From Chloroflexota bacterium (GTDB lineage Bacteria > Chloroflexota > FW602-bin22 > JACPRP01), in NCBI GenBank assembly GCA_016210495.1, contig JACQUC010000148.1, positions 1-14,473 on the forward strand: a stretch of 14,473 nucleotides of DNA, given 5' to 3'. This document shows, piece after piece, positions 7,096-13,173 of the stretch; the stretch's first letter is position 1, and each line of letters opens with the position of its first letter. The translations under genes were made by a program, and so were the position numbers. The notes beneath the pieces are model-generated. The model did no database searches, had not been told where the DNA came from, and saw only the letters and a program-made list of their open reading frames with translations.

Positions 7096-7875
7096 TCAAC
7101 CAGCCTTTGAGGTCCTCTGCGGCACCGAACGAAGGGGTTTTGGCTTCAAAGTCACCCTGATCAACTCCCCCCGCCTCTTCGCCATGCCGATGAACCCGAG
7201 CCCGGCCAGCTCCTTCCGAAACTCCTCGGGTGTGTAGCAGTGCAGGTCGAGGGAAATTCCCCAGCCGCCGGCCTCGTACCACAATTCGTAACGGTCTCTC
7301 GCGCGGAACGGCCTGCGCTCCCCGGCAAAGGCTTGAGCGACCGTCACGATGTCATAATCGCTGTCGGCGTGGGCGGTGCCCCGCGCCCGCGAGCCGAAAA
7401 GGTAAGTCCTCGCCCCGTAGCGTCTCCGCAGCAGGCGCGCGAACCTGACTAGCAGTCCGTCTTGCGTCGAGACGGGCCTGGTGGCTGCCGAAGCAGTGGT
7501 CGAACCCACTCCATCACCTCCTCCGCGACGGACACACGTACGGGCGTCATCCTCCAACACCACGTCCGCTGGGATGGGGTCCTCAATATTCGTCGTCGGG
7601 TAACGGCTCGTCTGGAACATCGGCTGAAGATATTTTGCCCCTGCCACCAGATTTGGCGGAAGACCACCAACACGTTCTGCCACCTGATTGGCACACTTCA
7701 CAAGATCGTGATTCCACGGCGGTTCCTCGCGTCGCACCTCCCAATAAGCCGCCTTGAGCGCCTTTTCCGCGGCCTGGTGGGCGAAGTTGGCGTCAGCGTA
7801 ATAGCTGCCCGGCGCCAGCAGCGTCCTCGCAACCCCGATGTCGCGCTCCGCCTGCTGCCAGAACCGCTGCGCCAT
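7096..7875 (-). CDS. HEPN domain / MNT nucleotidyltransferase in one reading frame (probable frameshift fusion)
   Basis: 259 residues from the ATG at 7875. The N-terminal half is a HEPN domain (FWQQAERDIGVARTLL, HQAAEKALKAAYWEVR) with R49-x6-H56, the arrangement seen in HEPN RNases. The C-terminal half is a minimal nucleotidyltransferase with GSRARG (161-166) and the metal pair Asp173/Asp175 in SDYD. HEPN-MNT pairs usually form two-gene toxin-antitoxin-like modules in which the MNT protein neutralises the HEPN protein. The Gly/Ser/Thr-rich middle (about 113-140) does not look like either domain. In the +1 frame there, after EDDART, one reads VSVAEEVMEWVRPLL, a typical HEPN end, and a GTG at 7509 with a strong GGAGGTGAT site would start a separate 137-residue MNT gene. 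I infer a one-base frameshift joined two genes. A leaderless ATG at 7935 is an alternative start. Confidence 0.75.
   Translation of the reverse strand: MAQRFWQQAERDIGVARTLLAPGSYYADANFAHQAAEKALKAAYWEVRREEPPWNHDLVKCANQVAERVGGLPPNLVAGAKYLQPMFQTSRYPTTNIEDPIPADVVLEDDARTCVRRGGGDGVGSTTASAATRPVSTQDGLLVRFARLLRRRYGARTYLFGSRARGTAHADSDYDIVTVAQAFAGERRPFRARDRYELWYEAGGWGISLDLHCYTPEEFRKELAGLGFIGMAKRRGELIRVTLKPKPLRSVPQRTSKAG
7449..7545 (-). other. Out-of-frame HEPN tail overlapping the MNT start
   Basis: Shifting frame by one base near 7531-7545 gives VSVAEEVMEWVRPLLRQ and ends at TAG (7449-7451). From 7875 to 7449 is 427 bases, one more than a multiple of three, so removing one base restores a HEPN protein of about 141 residues, a normal length. 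Within this stretch GGAGGAGGTGAT and the GTG at 7509 form the start site of the MNT gene. Confidence 0.6.
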
Positions 7876-7941
7876 GACGCTCGTTCGCCTAATGCCCCGG
7901 CCCTTTCGTTTTGCCGTGCCGTTGGTTGCGTCCATGCTCCA

Positions 7942-7971
7942 AGTATACCTCGTTCGCACTCCTCACGGCAA
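7942..7971 (-). promoter_or_regulatory. Candidate promoter of the HEPN-MNT locus
   Basis: On the minus strand there is TTGCCG (7966-7971), an 18-base spacer and TATACT (7942-7947). Initiation would fall at about 7935, at the ATG of the longer frame, so the transcript would either be leaderless there or start translation at 7875. Confidence 0.42.
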
Positions 7972-8053
7972 CCAGCGCTCGCCGTTCGACAGGTCCGGGT
8001 CGCTGGTGAGCGGGGCAGTCAATGCTATCACCGGACGTCCCATCAGCCGTGGG

Positions 8054-8330
8054 CCATAACGCGGTGGTGCCAAAGTAGTATTGCAGAAATACGGACTGTC
8101 CCGGCGCCATCGGATACTGAACGGATAAACGGATAATGAACCGCAGCAAACTAGAAGCTGATGAAGCTGTCGTGCGGAGGCGTGCATCTGAAGGCATGAA
8201 CATACGTGCCCTGTACTCGCGCGCCGATCAGGCCACCATCGCATCCGTTTATCCGTTTCCTTATCCGGTGACGCCGTAAACAGATACCTCGACCGTGTTT
8301 CTGCAATCCTGCGCACACTGCCCATAACGC
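8054..8330. mobile_element. MITE-like inverted-repeat element with possible target duplication
   Basis: Outer arms ATTGCAGAAATACGG (8080-8094) and CCGTGTTTCTGCAAT (8293-8307) are inverted with one mismatch. Inner arms AACGGATAAACGGAT (8120-8134) and ATCCGTTTATCCGTT (8243-8257) are perfectly inverted. The bases between outer and inner arms also pair in part (CGGCGCCATCGGATACTG against CGGCGTCACCGGATAAGG). The unpaired centre is about 108 bases and encodes nothing recognisable. CCATAACGC occurs at 8054-8062 and again at 8322-8330, directly repeated around the structure, as a target-site duplication would be. The repeats sit 14-17 bases outside the arms, which weakens that reading. Confidence 0.42.
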
Positions 8331-8354
8331 AGGAACCAGCGACTGGAGACGAAA

Positions 8355-8657
8355 TCAAGTCCCGCGCCGCAACTCCTGCTCGCGCCTCCACGCGGCCTCC
8401 GCTCGCTCGGCCTCCTCGTCAACCCGACAGATCCAGGCATCGACCTCGCCCCGAAACTCGGCGTAGTAGCGCAGCGCTGTCCGCATTTGCTGCACGGTCA
8501 GGCCCCTAAGTTTCGCCGCGCGGCGAAGCGCCTCATTGTCCGAAGCTTCCACACCCGGCAAGGCGCGCACGACCTCCCATACATCAGGGCCGTCAACTAG
8601 CGCCGGCCGCCGCCCCGCCGGGCCCGATCGAAACAGGATTCCCGGATGGGCTTCCAT
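8355..8657 (-). CDS. Small DUF433-like, antitoxin-type protein
   Basis: 100 residues beginning MEAHPGILFRSGPAGRRPAL. The pattern RSGPAGRRPALVDGPDVWEVV, then a helix-turn-helix-like LRGLTVQQMRTALRYYAEF, then a charged C-terminal helix (RVDEEAERAEAAWRREQEL) resembles DUF433-type proteins that often pair with PIN-like (DUF5615) toxins. I infer a DNA-binding antitoxin-like role from memory of such pairs, not from a proven homologue. The ATG at 8657 lies two bases after the stop of the lipoprotein gene, and its ribosome site GAGGAG lies inside that gene's last codons, so the two are translationally coupled. No toxin gene follows; the inverted-repeat element does. The open frame extends upstream to 9050, but that part is only the lipoprotein gene out of frame. 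Confidence 0.68.
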   Translation of the reverse strand: MEAHPGILFRSGPAGRRPALVDGPDVWEVVRALPGVEASDNEALRRAAKLRGLTVQQMRTALRYYAEFRGEVDAWICRVDEEAERAEAAWRREQELRRGT

Positions 8658-8659
8658 AT

Positions 8660-9289
8660 CTACTCCTCGCCAATGCTTATATGCCCCTTGGCCACCAGGT
8701 CCCCCAGGTCCCACTTCAGCACGCGCTCGTCGATGCCGCCCACGTTGCGCACGACGACCTCGAAGAACTTCGCGCTCGGCGAGATGAGCGGCTTGCCCTC
8801 GGCGCTCTTCTTGTCGAAGGTCAGCAGCCCAGAACGATGATGAGAATCCTCGCTCAAGCTCTGCCACCCGGTGGGAGTGTATTCCTTGCCCTGCTCGTCG
8901 CGCAACGCGACCGACTTTGTCAGATCGATGTCCGACAGGCTTCCCGAGTGAGTGTCCATGCCGGCCAGGAAGACCACGTTCTTGTCCAGCGCATAGCGCT
9001 CCGCGTTGCCCGCTTCGCCTTTGGCCTTCAAGTACTCGAGCGTCACCCAACTGAACTGCACCGAGACCTTGCCCTTGCCAAGGTCGATTTTCGTCAGCGC
9101 GCGCATCGTCTCCTGCGCCGCGCTCTTAGAAGAGCCGCCCGAAGCGCTAGCTGAACTCCCTGCGTCACCCGCGGGCACTCTGTCGTCTGCGCCGCATCCC
9201 ACCGCGACGAACGCCGGCGAAACTAGAATCGCGAGCAACACGATAACGGCCCGGAGACCACCTAGCCGGTGGCTAGTTTGCATCCCCAC
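8660..9289 (-). CDS. Secreted lipoprotein of unknown function
   Basis: 209 residues. The N-terminus is a signal peptide (Arg residues, then AVIVLLAILVSPAFVAVGC) with a lipobox-like VGC at Cys32, followed by a Ser/Ala/Gly-rich linker (about 40-58), as in exported lipoproteins. The mature domain (about 65-209) is predicted to be beta-rich. It carries MDTHSGSLSDIDL (Asp112, His114), LRDEQGKEYTPTGW (129-142), SHHRSGLLTF (His150, His151) and FFEVVVRNVGGIDERVLKWDL-type ending. This DTHS...HHR pattern looks like a conserved domain I have seen in hypothetical exported proteins, but I cannot name it. The His/Asp residues could bind metal; that is speculation. GTG at 9289 is chosen because AGGAGG lies seven bases upstream; an ATG at 9283 is the alternative. 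It is coupled to the DUF433-like gene. Confidence 0.78.
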   Translation of the reverse strand: MGMQTSHRLGGLRAVIVLLAILVSPAFVAVGCGADDRVPAGDAGSSASASGGSSKSAAQETMRALTKIDLGKGKVSVQFSWVTLEYLKAKGEAGNAERYALDKNVVFLAGMDTHSGSLSDIDLTKSVALRDEQGKEYTPTGWQSLSEDSHHRSGLLTFDKKSAEGKPLISPSAKFFEVVVRNVGGIDERVLKWDLGDLVAKGHISIGEE

Positions 9290-9340
9290 GACTTATCCTC
9301 CTCATCAAAAGACACACGCGGTTCGTGTACAAGCTCGATT

Positions 9341-9426
9341 GAACCGCAAAGACCGCCAAGGGCAGGCCCGTAGGGACGTTGCATGCAACGTCCCTACGGG
9401 CCTGCGCTCTGCGTCCTCTGCGGTCC
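9341..9426. repeat. 86-bp palindromic element with a perfect 44-bp core
   Basis: The bases 9362-9405 form a perfect palindrome, arm GCAGGCCCGTAGGGACGTTG plus CA. Its central 30 bases (9369-9398) are identical to 1492-1521. Outside it, GAACCGCAAAGACCGCCAAG (from 9341) pairs imperfectly (15 of 22) with the stretch ending 9426, symmetric about the same centre. It lies about 30 bases past the end of alr and upstream of the lipoprotein gene, so it could end the alr transcript. Confidence 0.85.
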
Positions 9427-9455
9427 AAGAATTCCCCGCGGCGTCTCCCCGTAAC

Positions 9456-10679
9456 TTATTTCTTCGCCGCCGACCCCGCATCGAATTGAGCCGGGCGTGC
9501 CGCGCTTACCAGCGTATCGGCACCGATCGGCTTGCCGTTCGACAAGTAGACCCGTGGCACGCGCGCCGAGATGCCACACGTCACCTCGTAATTGATGGTG
9601 CCCAGCAGGCCGGCGATCTCCTCGGCAGGAATCGCCTCCAGCCCCTGTCTTCCCATCAGCACGACCTCGTCGTCCTGCTGCACCCCTTCTATGCCCTCCA
9701 CGTCGACCACGAACTGGTCCATACACACCCTGCCGGCGATATTGGCGCGCCGGCCTTTGACCAGCACGTGCCCGGCATTCGACAGGGCACGCCGCACGCC
9801 ATCGGCATAGCCAAGGACCACCAGCGCCAGGCTGGTCGGAGCCCTCGTAACGTACGTGCGACCGTAGCTGACGGTCGTGCCCGGCGGCAAGCGGCGCAGG
9901 CGAGCCACCTTGCTCTTCAGGGTCATCGCCGGTCTCAGCTCGACCGGCCTGCTCACATCATTCGAAGGGTACATACCGTAGACGCCGATGCCGCATCGCA
10001 CCATATCCAGGTGGCTGGCCGGGATGTCCAGGGTTGCCGCGCTGTTGGCGGCGTGCCGGCAGGCCACCGCGATGCCGCTCCTTGCCAGCGCCGCCAGCGT
10101 ATCGTTGTAGATGGCGAGCTGACGATGCGTGAATTCCTTGTCTGGCTCGTCGGCCGATGCAAAGTGCGTCCACAGCCCTTCGAGGCGCAGGTTGGGCATG
10201 GTAAGCAGACCTTTGACGAAGCCGGCGACCTCTTCGGGCAACAGGCCAAAGCGCGTTAGCCCCGTGTCTACCTTGACGTGGAGCGGGGTAGTGACGCTAG
10301 CCGCGGCGGACTTGGACGAAAGAGCCAGGGCCAACTGCATCGTGTTCACAGTAGGCGTGAGCTCAAACCGAACAACCTCCGCCGCCTCGCACGGTGGTAT
10401 GTAGCCCAGGACGAGGATGGGGCTGCTGATGCCCGCTCGGCGCAACTGGATTCCCTCGTCGACGCAGGCCACGCCCAGTCGGCTGGCGCCGCTGCGCAGG
10501 GCTATCACCGATACCATCACCGCGCCGTGGCCGTAGCCGTTGGCCTTTACGACCGCCAGCAGCTCGACCTTGTCGCCGATCAGACGCTTCAATGCCCTGG
10601 TATTGTGGGCAATGGCGTCCAGGTCGATTTCTGCCCAAACGGGGCGACCCCGCCATCCAACTGACATCGAGGAGCTCAC
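9456..10679 (-). CDS. alr: Alanine racemase
   Basis: 407 residues, slightly longer than the usual 360-390. This PLP enzyme interconverts L- and D-alanine and supplies D-Ala for peptidoglycan. Lys45 in AVVKANGYGHG is the PLP lysine, and Tyr291 in LGYADGVRR is the second catalytic base. HVKVDTGLTRFGL (134-146), VYGMYP (233-238), VSYGRTYV and CMDQF (319-323, with the substrate-contacting Met-Asp) are also present. The N-terminal PLP barrel and C-terminal beta domain are complete. The start is GTG at 10679, whose GTG shares bases with the TGA of the CBS gene (GTGA overlap); an ATG at 10667 is possible. The overlap means the two genes are translated together from one operon. Confidence 0.95.
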   Translation of the reverse strand: MSSSMSVGWRGRPVWAEIDLDAIAHNTRALKRLIGDKVELLAVVKANGYGHGAVMVSVIALRSGASRLGVACVDEGIQLRRAGISSPILVLGYIPPCEAAEVVRFELTPTVNTMQLALALSSKSAAASVTTPLHVKVDTGLTRFGLLPEEVAGFVKGLLTMPNLRLEGLWTHFASADEPDKEFTHRQLAIYNDTLAALARSGIAVACRHAANSAATLDIPASHLDMVRCGIGVYGMYPSNDVSRPVELRPAMTLKSKVARLRRLPPGTTVSYGRTYVTRAPTSLALVVLGYADGVRRALSNAGHVLVKGRRANIAGRVCMDQFVVDVEGIEGVQQDDEVVLMGRQGLEAIPAEEIAGLLGTINYEVTCGISARVPRVYLSNGKPIGADTLVSAARPAQFDAGSAAKK

Positions 10680-11134
10680 ACCGCTTGCTCGTGCGCCATT
10701 AGCCGAACGATGTCAGAACGGCTGATAATGCCGACGAGCTTACCGTTCTCGACCACGGGCACTGGATTTGCCGCTTGCTCCACCATTAGCGTCGCCACTT
10801 CGTCCAGATCGGCGTCAGGCCGCGTAGTAACGACATCCTTCGTCATAACGTCGGCAGCAGTGGTGCCAAGCATGCGGCGCAGCTCCTCTTCAAAATGCCT
10901 GGGGCTCTGCAAGTAGATGCGCGCATCCAGAATCTGGAGAAACGTTGGGAAATGGAGGTGAGCATTGCGTACGATGAGATCCGTTTCGGTGACGATGCCC
11001 ACCACGCGGTTCTCGCCGTTCACCACCGGCACGCCGGTGATATCGTGTGCCACCATCAGCCGGGCAATCTCGTCGACCTTGGCATCAGGCCGGACGGTTA
11101 GCACGTTAGTCGTCATCAGCTCAGAGACCTTCAC
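10676..11134 (-). CDS. Two-CBS-domain protein
   Basis: 152 residues making a single CBS pair (Bateman module) with no attached catalytic domain. CBS1 is about 1-62 (MTTNVLTVRPDAKVDEIARL, ITGVPVVNGENRVVGIVTETDL). A linker of about 30 residues follows (FPTFLQILDARIYL), then CBS2 at about 92-150 (VMTKDVVTTRPDADLDEVATL, PVPVVENGKLVGIISRSDI). Such modules usually bind AMP, ATP, S-adenosylmethionine or other adenosyl compounds and regulate a partner. The partner may be Alr, since the genes overlap by four bases, but that is inference. GTG at 11134 has AGGAGG seven bases upstream, and a good promoter precedes it. Confidence 0.9.
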   Translation of the reverse strand: MKVSELMTTNVLTVRPDAKVDEIARLMVAHDITGVPVVNGENRVVGIVTETDLIVRNAHLHFPTFLQILDARIYLQSPRHFEEELRRMLGTTAADVMTKDVVTTRPDADLDEVATLMVEQAANPVPVVENGKLVGIISRSDIVRLMAHEQAV

Positions 11135-11187
11135 TTCGTCGCCTCCTGGAGGAAGGTGAACCTCCGGGTATTGTCACTAGCATTTCA

Positions 11188-11216
11188 ATTATATCGGTCA
11201 GTTGCTCGCAGCGCAA
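11188..11216 (-). promoter_or_regulatory. Promoter of the CBS-alr operon
   Basis: On the minus strand there is TTGCGC (11211-11216), a 17-base spacer and a consensus -10 TATAAT (11188-11193), about 55 bases before the GTG at 11134. Its -35 lies only about ten bases from the -35 of the oppositely directed ubiD promoter candidate. Confidence 0.58.
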
Positions 11217-11226
11217 ACCGTTGCCC

Positions 11227-11255
11227 TTGTTCAGCGGAGGTCTGTGTGGTACACT
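11227..11255 (+). promoter_or_regulatory. Candidate promoter of the UbiD-family gene
   Basis: TTGTTC (11227-11232), a 17-base spacer and TACACT (11250-11255) lie about 50 bases upstream of the ATG. Downstream, GGCAACTCGTCAAGTTACC (11265-11283) is an imperfect inverted repeat (AACT/AGTT arms) where a regulator could bind. Confidence 0.42.
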
Positions 11256-11304
11256 TCTCCTGGCAACTCGTCAAGTTACCAGCCGTGCACTAAGGAGGTG
11301 TAGG

Positions 11305-12732
11305 ATGCCATTCAAGGATGTGAGACAATTCATCGCCGCCCTGGAACAACACGGCGAGCTGGTGCGCATAAGAGAAGAGGTCGACTGGAACCTCGAGGCC
11401 GGCGCGATACTGCGCCGGTCGCACGAAGAGCGCCTGCCCGCCCCGTTCTTCGAGAAGGTCAAGGACTATCCGGCCAGCTACAAACTGTGCGGGGGCATTC
11501 TGGCCAATCACAGGCGCCTGGCCATTGCCATGGACCTGCACCCGGACACGCCGCCAAGAAAGCTGCAAGAAGAATACCTCAAGCGAACAAAGAACCCGAT
11601 CAAACCGGTGGTGGTGAGCGACGGCCCTTGCAAAGAGAACATCCAGGTCGGTGACCAGGTGGATCTGTTCCAGTTTCCGGTACCGTTGATCCACGGGGGC
11701 GACGGCGGGCGGTACATCGCCACTTTTCACCTGAATATCTCCAAGGATCCGGAAACCGACTGGGTCAACTGGGGCATGTATCGCGGCATGCTTCACGACA
11801 AGAGAAGGGTCGGCGTCACCGGAGACCCCGCCACCAACTTCGGCGGGATGCTCGTCCGCTACGAAGGTTTGAACAAGCCGATGCCGACGGCCATTGCCAT
11901 CGGCGTGGAGCCGATATCGTTCTTTTGCTCGGCAAGTCCGATCCCACACGGGGTTTCCGAGGTCGACGTGGCCGGAGGCATCAGGGGCGAGCCGATAGAA
12001 CTGGTGAGGTGTGAAACCGTGGACGTACTCGTGCCGGCAACCTCCGAGATCGTCATCGAGGGCGAAATGTGGCCGCACGACAGGCTGGAGGACGGACCGT
12101 TTGGCGAGTTCACGGGCTATCAAACAGCCGGCAAGCTGCCGCGTCCGGTGATGCGCGTCACTGCGGTCACCTACCGCAACAACCCGATCTTCACCTTCTC
12201 TAACGAGGGAATGCCCCTGGCCGATTCGCACTCGATGATTTCCATCTCGAAGGGCGCCGAATGCCTGGAGGCGTTGCGCAAAGCCGGCATCCCGGTTACC
12301 GGCGTGTGCGTCCCGCCTGAGGATGCCATCATGCTAATTGTAGTGGCCGTCAAGGCAGCCTACGCCGGCATCGCCAGCGATGTGGCGCACGTCATCTGGT
12401 CGGTAAGGGCATCGCGGTCCGCCAGCTACCTCATCGTCGTCGACCACGACGTCGACCCCTTCAACCCGACCCAGGTGATGCACGCCCTGGTGTCCAAGTG
12501 CCATCCTTCCAAAGGGATCATCAAAATCGAGCCCGTCCCCACCATCAGCTACATTCCGTGGGCCAACGAGCACGAGCGCAAGTACCGCATCGGTGCCAAG
12601 ACCTACTTCGACTGCACCTGGCCGCGCGATTGGGAGCCGTCGGAGGTGCCGGTGCGTGCTTCCTTCGCCGATATCTACCCGTCGGAGGTGCAGGAAGCGG
12701 CCCTGGCCAAATGGCGCCAGTACGGGTATTGA
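11305..12732 (+). CDS. UbiD-family (prenylated-FMN) decarboxylase
   Basis: 475 residues, full length for the family. UbiD enzymes use prenylated FMN and a divalent metal to decarboxylate (or carboxylate) aromatic and unsaturated acids. Asn155 and Arg160 in NWGMYRG match the metal-binding Asn and catalytic Arg of Fdc1/UbiD. EGEMWPHDRLEDGPFGEFTG (252-271) holds the conserved acidic residues Glu262 and Glu268 of the active-site loop. GEPIELVRCETVDVLVPA and the C-terminal SKCHPSKGI are also family features. The substrate cannot be read from sequence; the benzoyl-CoA-reductase-type genes downstream favour an aromatic acid or a phenylphosphate carboxylase-type role over ubiquinone synthesis. The ATG at 11305 follows TAAGGAGGTG, a near-perfect ribosome site; the frame is open from 11221 without one. 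No UbiX flavin prenyltransferase is in view. Confidence 0.9.
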   Translation: MPFKDVRQFIAALEQHGELVRIREEVDWNLEAGAILRRSHEERLPAPFFEKVKDYPASYKLCGGILANHRRLAIAMDLHPDTPPRKLQEEYLKRTKNPIKPVVVSDGPCKENIQVGDQVDLFQFPVPLIHGGDGGRYIATFHLNISKDPETDWVNWGMYRGMLHDKRRVGVTGDPATNFGGMLVRYEGLNKPMPTAIAIGVEPISFFCSASPIPHGVSEVDVAGGIRGEPIELVRCETVDVLVPATSEIVIEGEMWPHDRLEDGPFGEFTGYQTAGKLPRPVMRVTAVTYRNNPIFTFSNEGMPLADSHSMISISKGAECLEALRKAGIPVTGVCVPPEDAIMLIVVAVKAAYAGIASDVAHVIWSVRASRSASYLIVVDHDVDPFNPTQVMHALVSKCHPSKGIIKIEPVPTISYIPWANEHERKYRIGAKTYFDCTWPRDWEPSEVPVRASFADIYPSEVQEAALAKWRQYGY

Positions 12733-12753
12733 TATCCTTTCGCCAATCAGTCT

Positions 12754-12781
12754 TGCGCGCCGCGCGCAGGTGCGGCGCGCA
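12754..12781 (+). terminator. GC-rich hairpin after the UbiD-family gene
   Basis: TGCGCGCCGC (12754-12763) pairs perfectly with GCGGCGCGCA (12772-12781) around an 8-base loop, starting 22 bases after the stop. No T-run follows, so it may be a rho-dependent or stabilising structure rather than a classical terminator. Confidence 0.42.
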
Positions 12782-12808
12782 CGGCGCTTGGGGGTGCGGA
12801 CGTTCCCG

Positions 12809-12948
12809 TAGCCGTCCTGCGGAGCAGGACGCGCGCCCTTGCCTTACCAGGCCGGTTCCGAGACGTCCTCGCCACAGCGCATGCACACAATTGCTCAGGC
12901 ACCTCGGCACTCGAACAGGCACGCGCACCCTGAAGGGTACGGCTACGG
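12809..12948 (+). repeat. Dispersed intergenic repeat, copy 2
   Basis: This matches 384-480 in order and orientation: TAGCCGTCCTGCGGAGCAGG, GCGCCCTTGC, TACCAGGCCGG, CCTCGCCAC, GGCACGCGCAC, CTGAAGGGT and CGGCTACGG. The first part is a perfect 8-bp hairpin (CGTCCTGC / GCAGGACG, loop GGA). About 42 bases between CCTCGCCAC and GGCACGCGCAC are absent from copy 1. The remainder of the 12733-13173 gap holds a hairpin and the bcrC promoter; I see no gene in it. Confidence 0.7.
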
Positions 12949-12999
12949 CTCCCGCCGCACCAACTCTCTCCCCTATTCCCTCTTCCCTCCCAAACCCCC

Positions 13000-13028
13000 T
13001 TGCTTTCATATTCCACTTGTGTTATACT
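13000..13028 (+). promoter_or_regulatory. Promoter of the BcrC-like gene
   Basis: TTGCTT (13000-13005), a 17-base spacer and TATACT (13023-13028) stand in a locally AT-rich patch unlike the GC-rich surroundings. It gives a leader of about 90 or 140 bases depending on the start used, and it suggests the BcrC-like gene is transcribed independently of the UbiD-family gene. Confidence 0.56.
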
Positions 13029-13173
13029 GCCAACACGATATATATCAACTTAGACATATGTTGCCCACATTGCGATCAAAGTCACATATTCCTCGGTCAG
13101 CGTGGCTTAAACTGGTCTATGAATGCCAGCCCTTACGCATTCTGATTTCCTGCGGTACGCTGAGGTGATTCCG

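Larger units (their letters stand above)
7936..8354. other. Gene-free stretch between the HEPN and DUF433-like genes
   Basis: A minus-strand frame (7963-8391) is open here, but its composition is unlike a protein, it lacks a start site and it follows the arms of an inverted repeat. I find no gene. The stretch holds the HEPN promoter candidate and the inverted-repeat element at 8054-8330. The usual toxin partner of a DUF433-like antitoxin is not present. Confidence 0.55.

Noticed and set aside
7963..8391. Minus-strand open frame of 142 codons between the HEPN and DUF433-like genes
   Set aside because: It follows the arms of the inverted repeat, has atypical composition and no start signal; it is not the missing toxin.
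1492..9426. CRISPR-like or tandem array made from the palindromes
   Set aside because: The copies are about 8 kb apart with no regular spacing or spacers and no cas genes.
9006..10259. Plus-strand open frame of 417 codons opposite alr and the lipoprotein gene
   Set aside because: It spans two real genes and the palindromic element on the other strand, and its translation shows no domain; it is a GC-rich shadow.
11290..12231. Minus-strand open frame of 313 codons opposite the UbiD-family gene
   Set aside because: The plus-strand frame has full-length family motifs; this frame has none and no start site.
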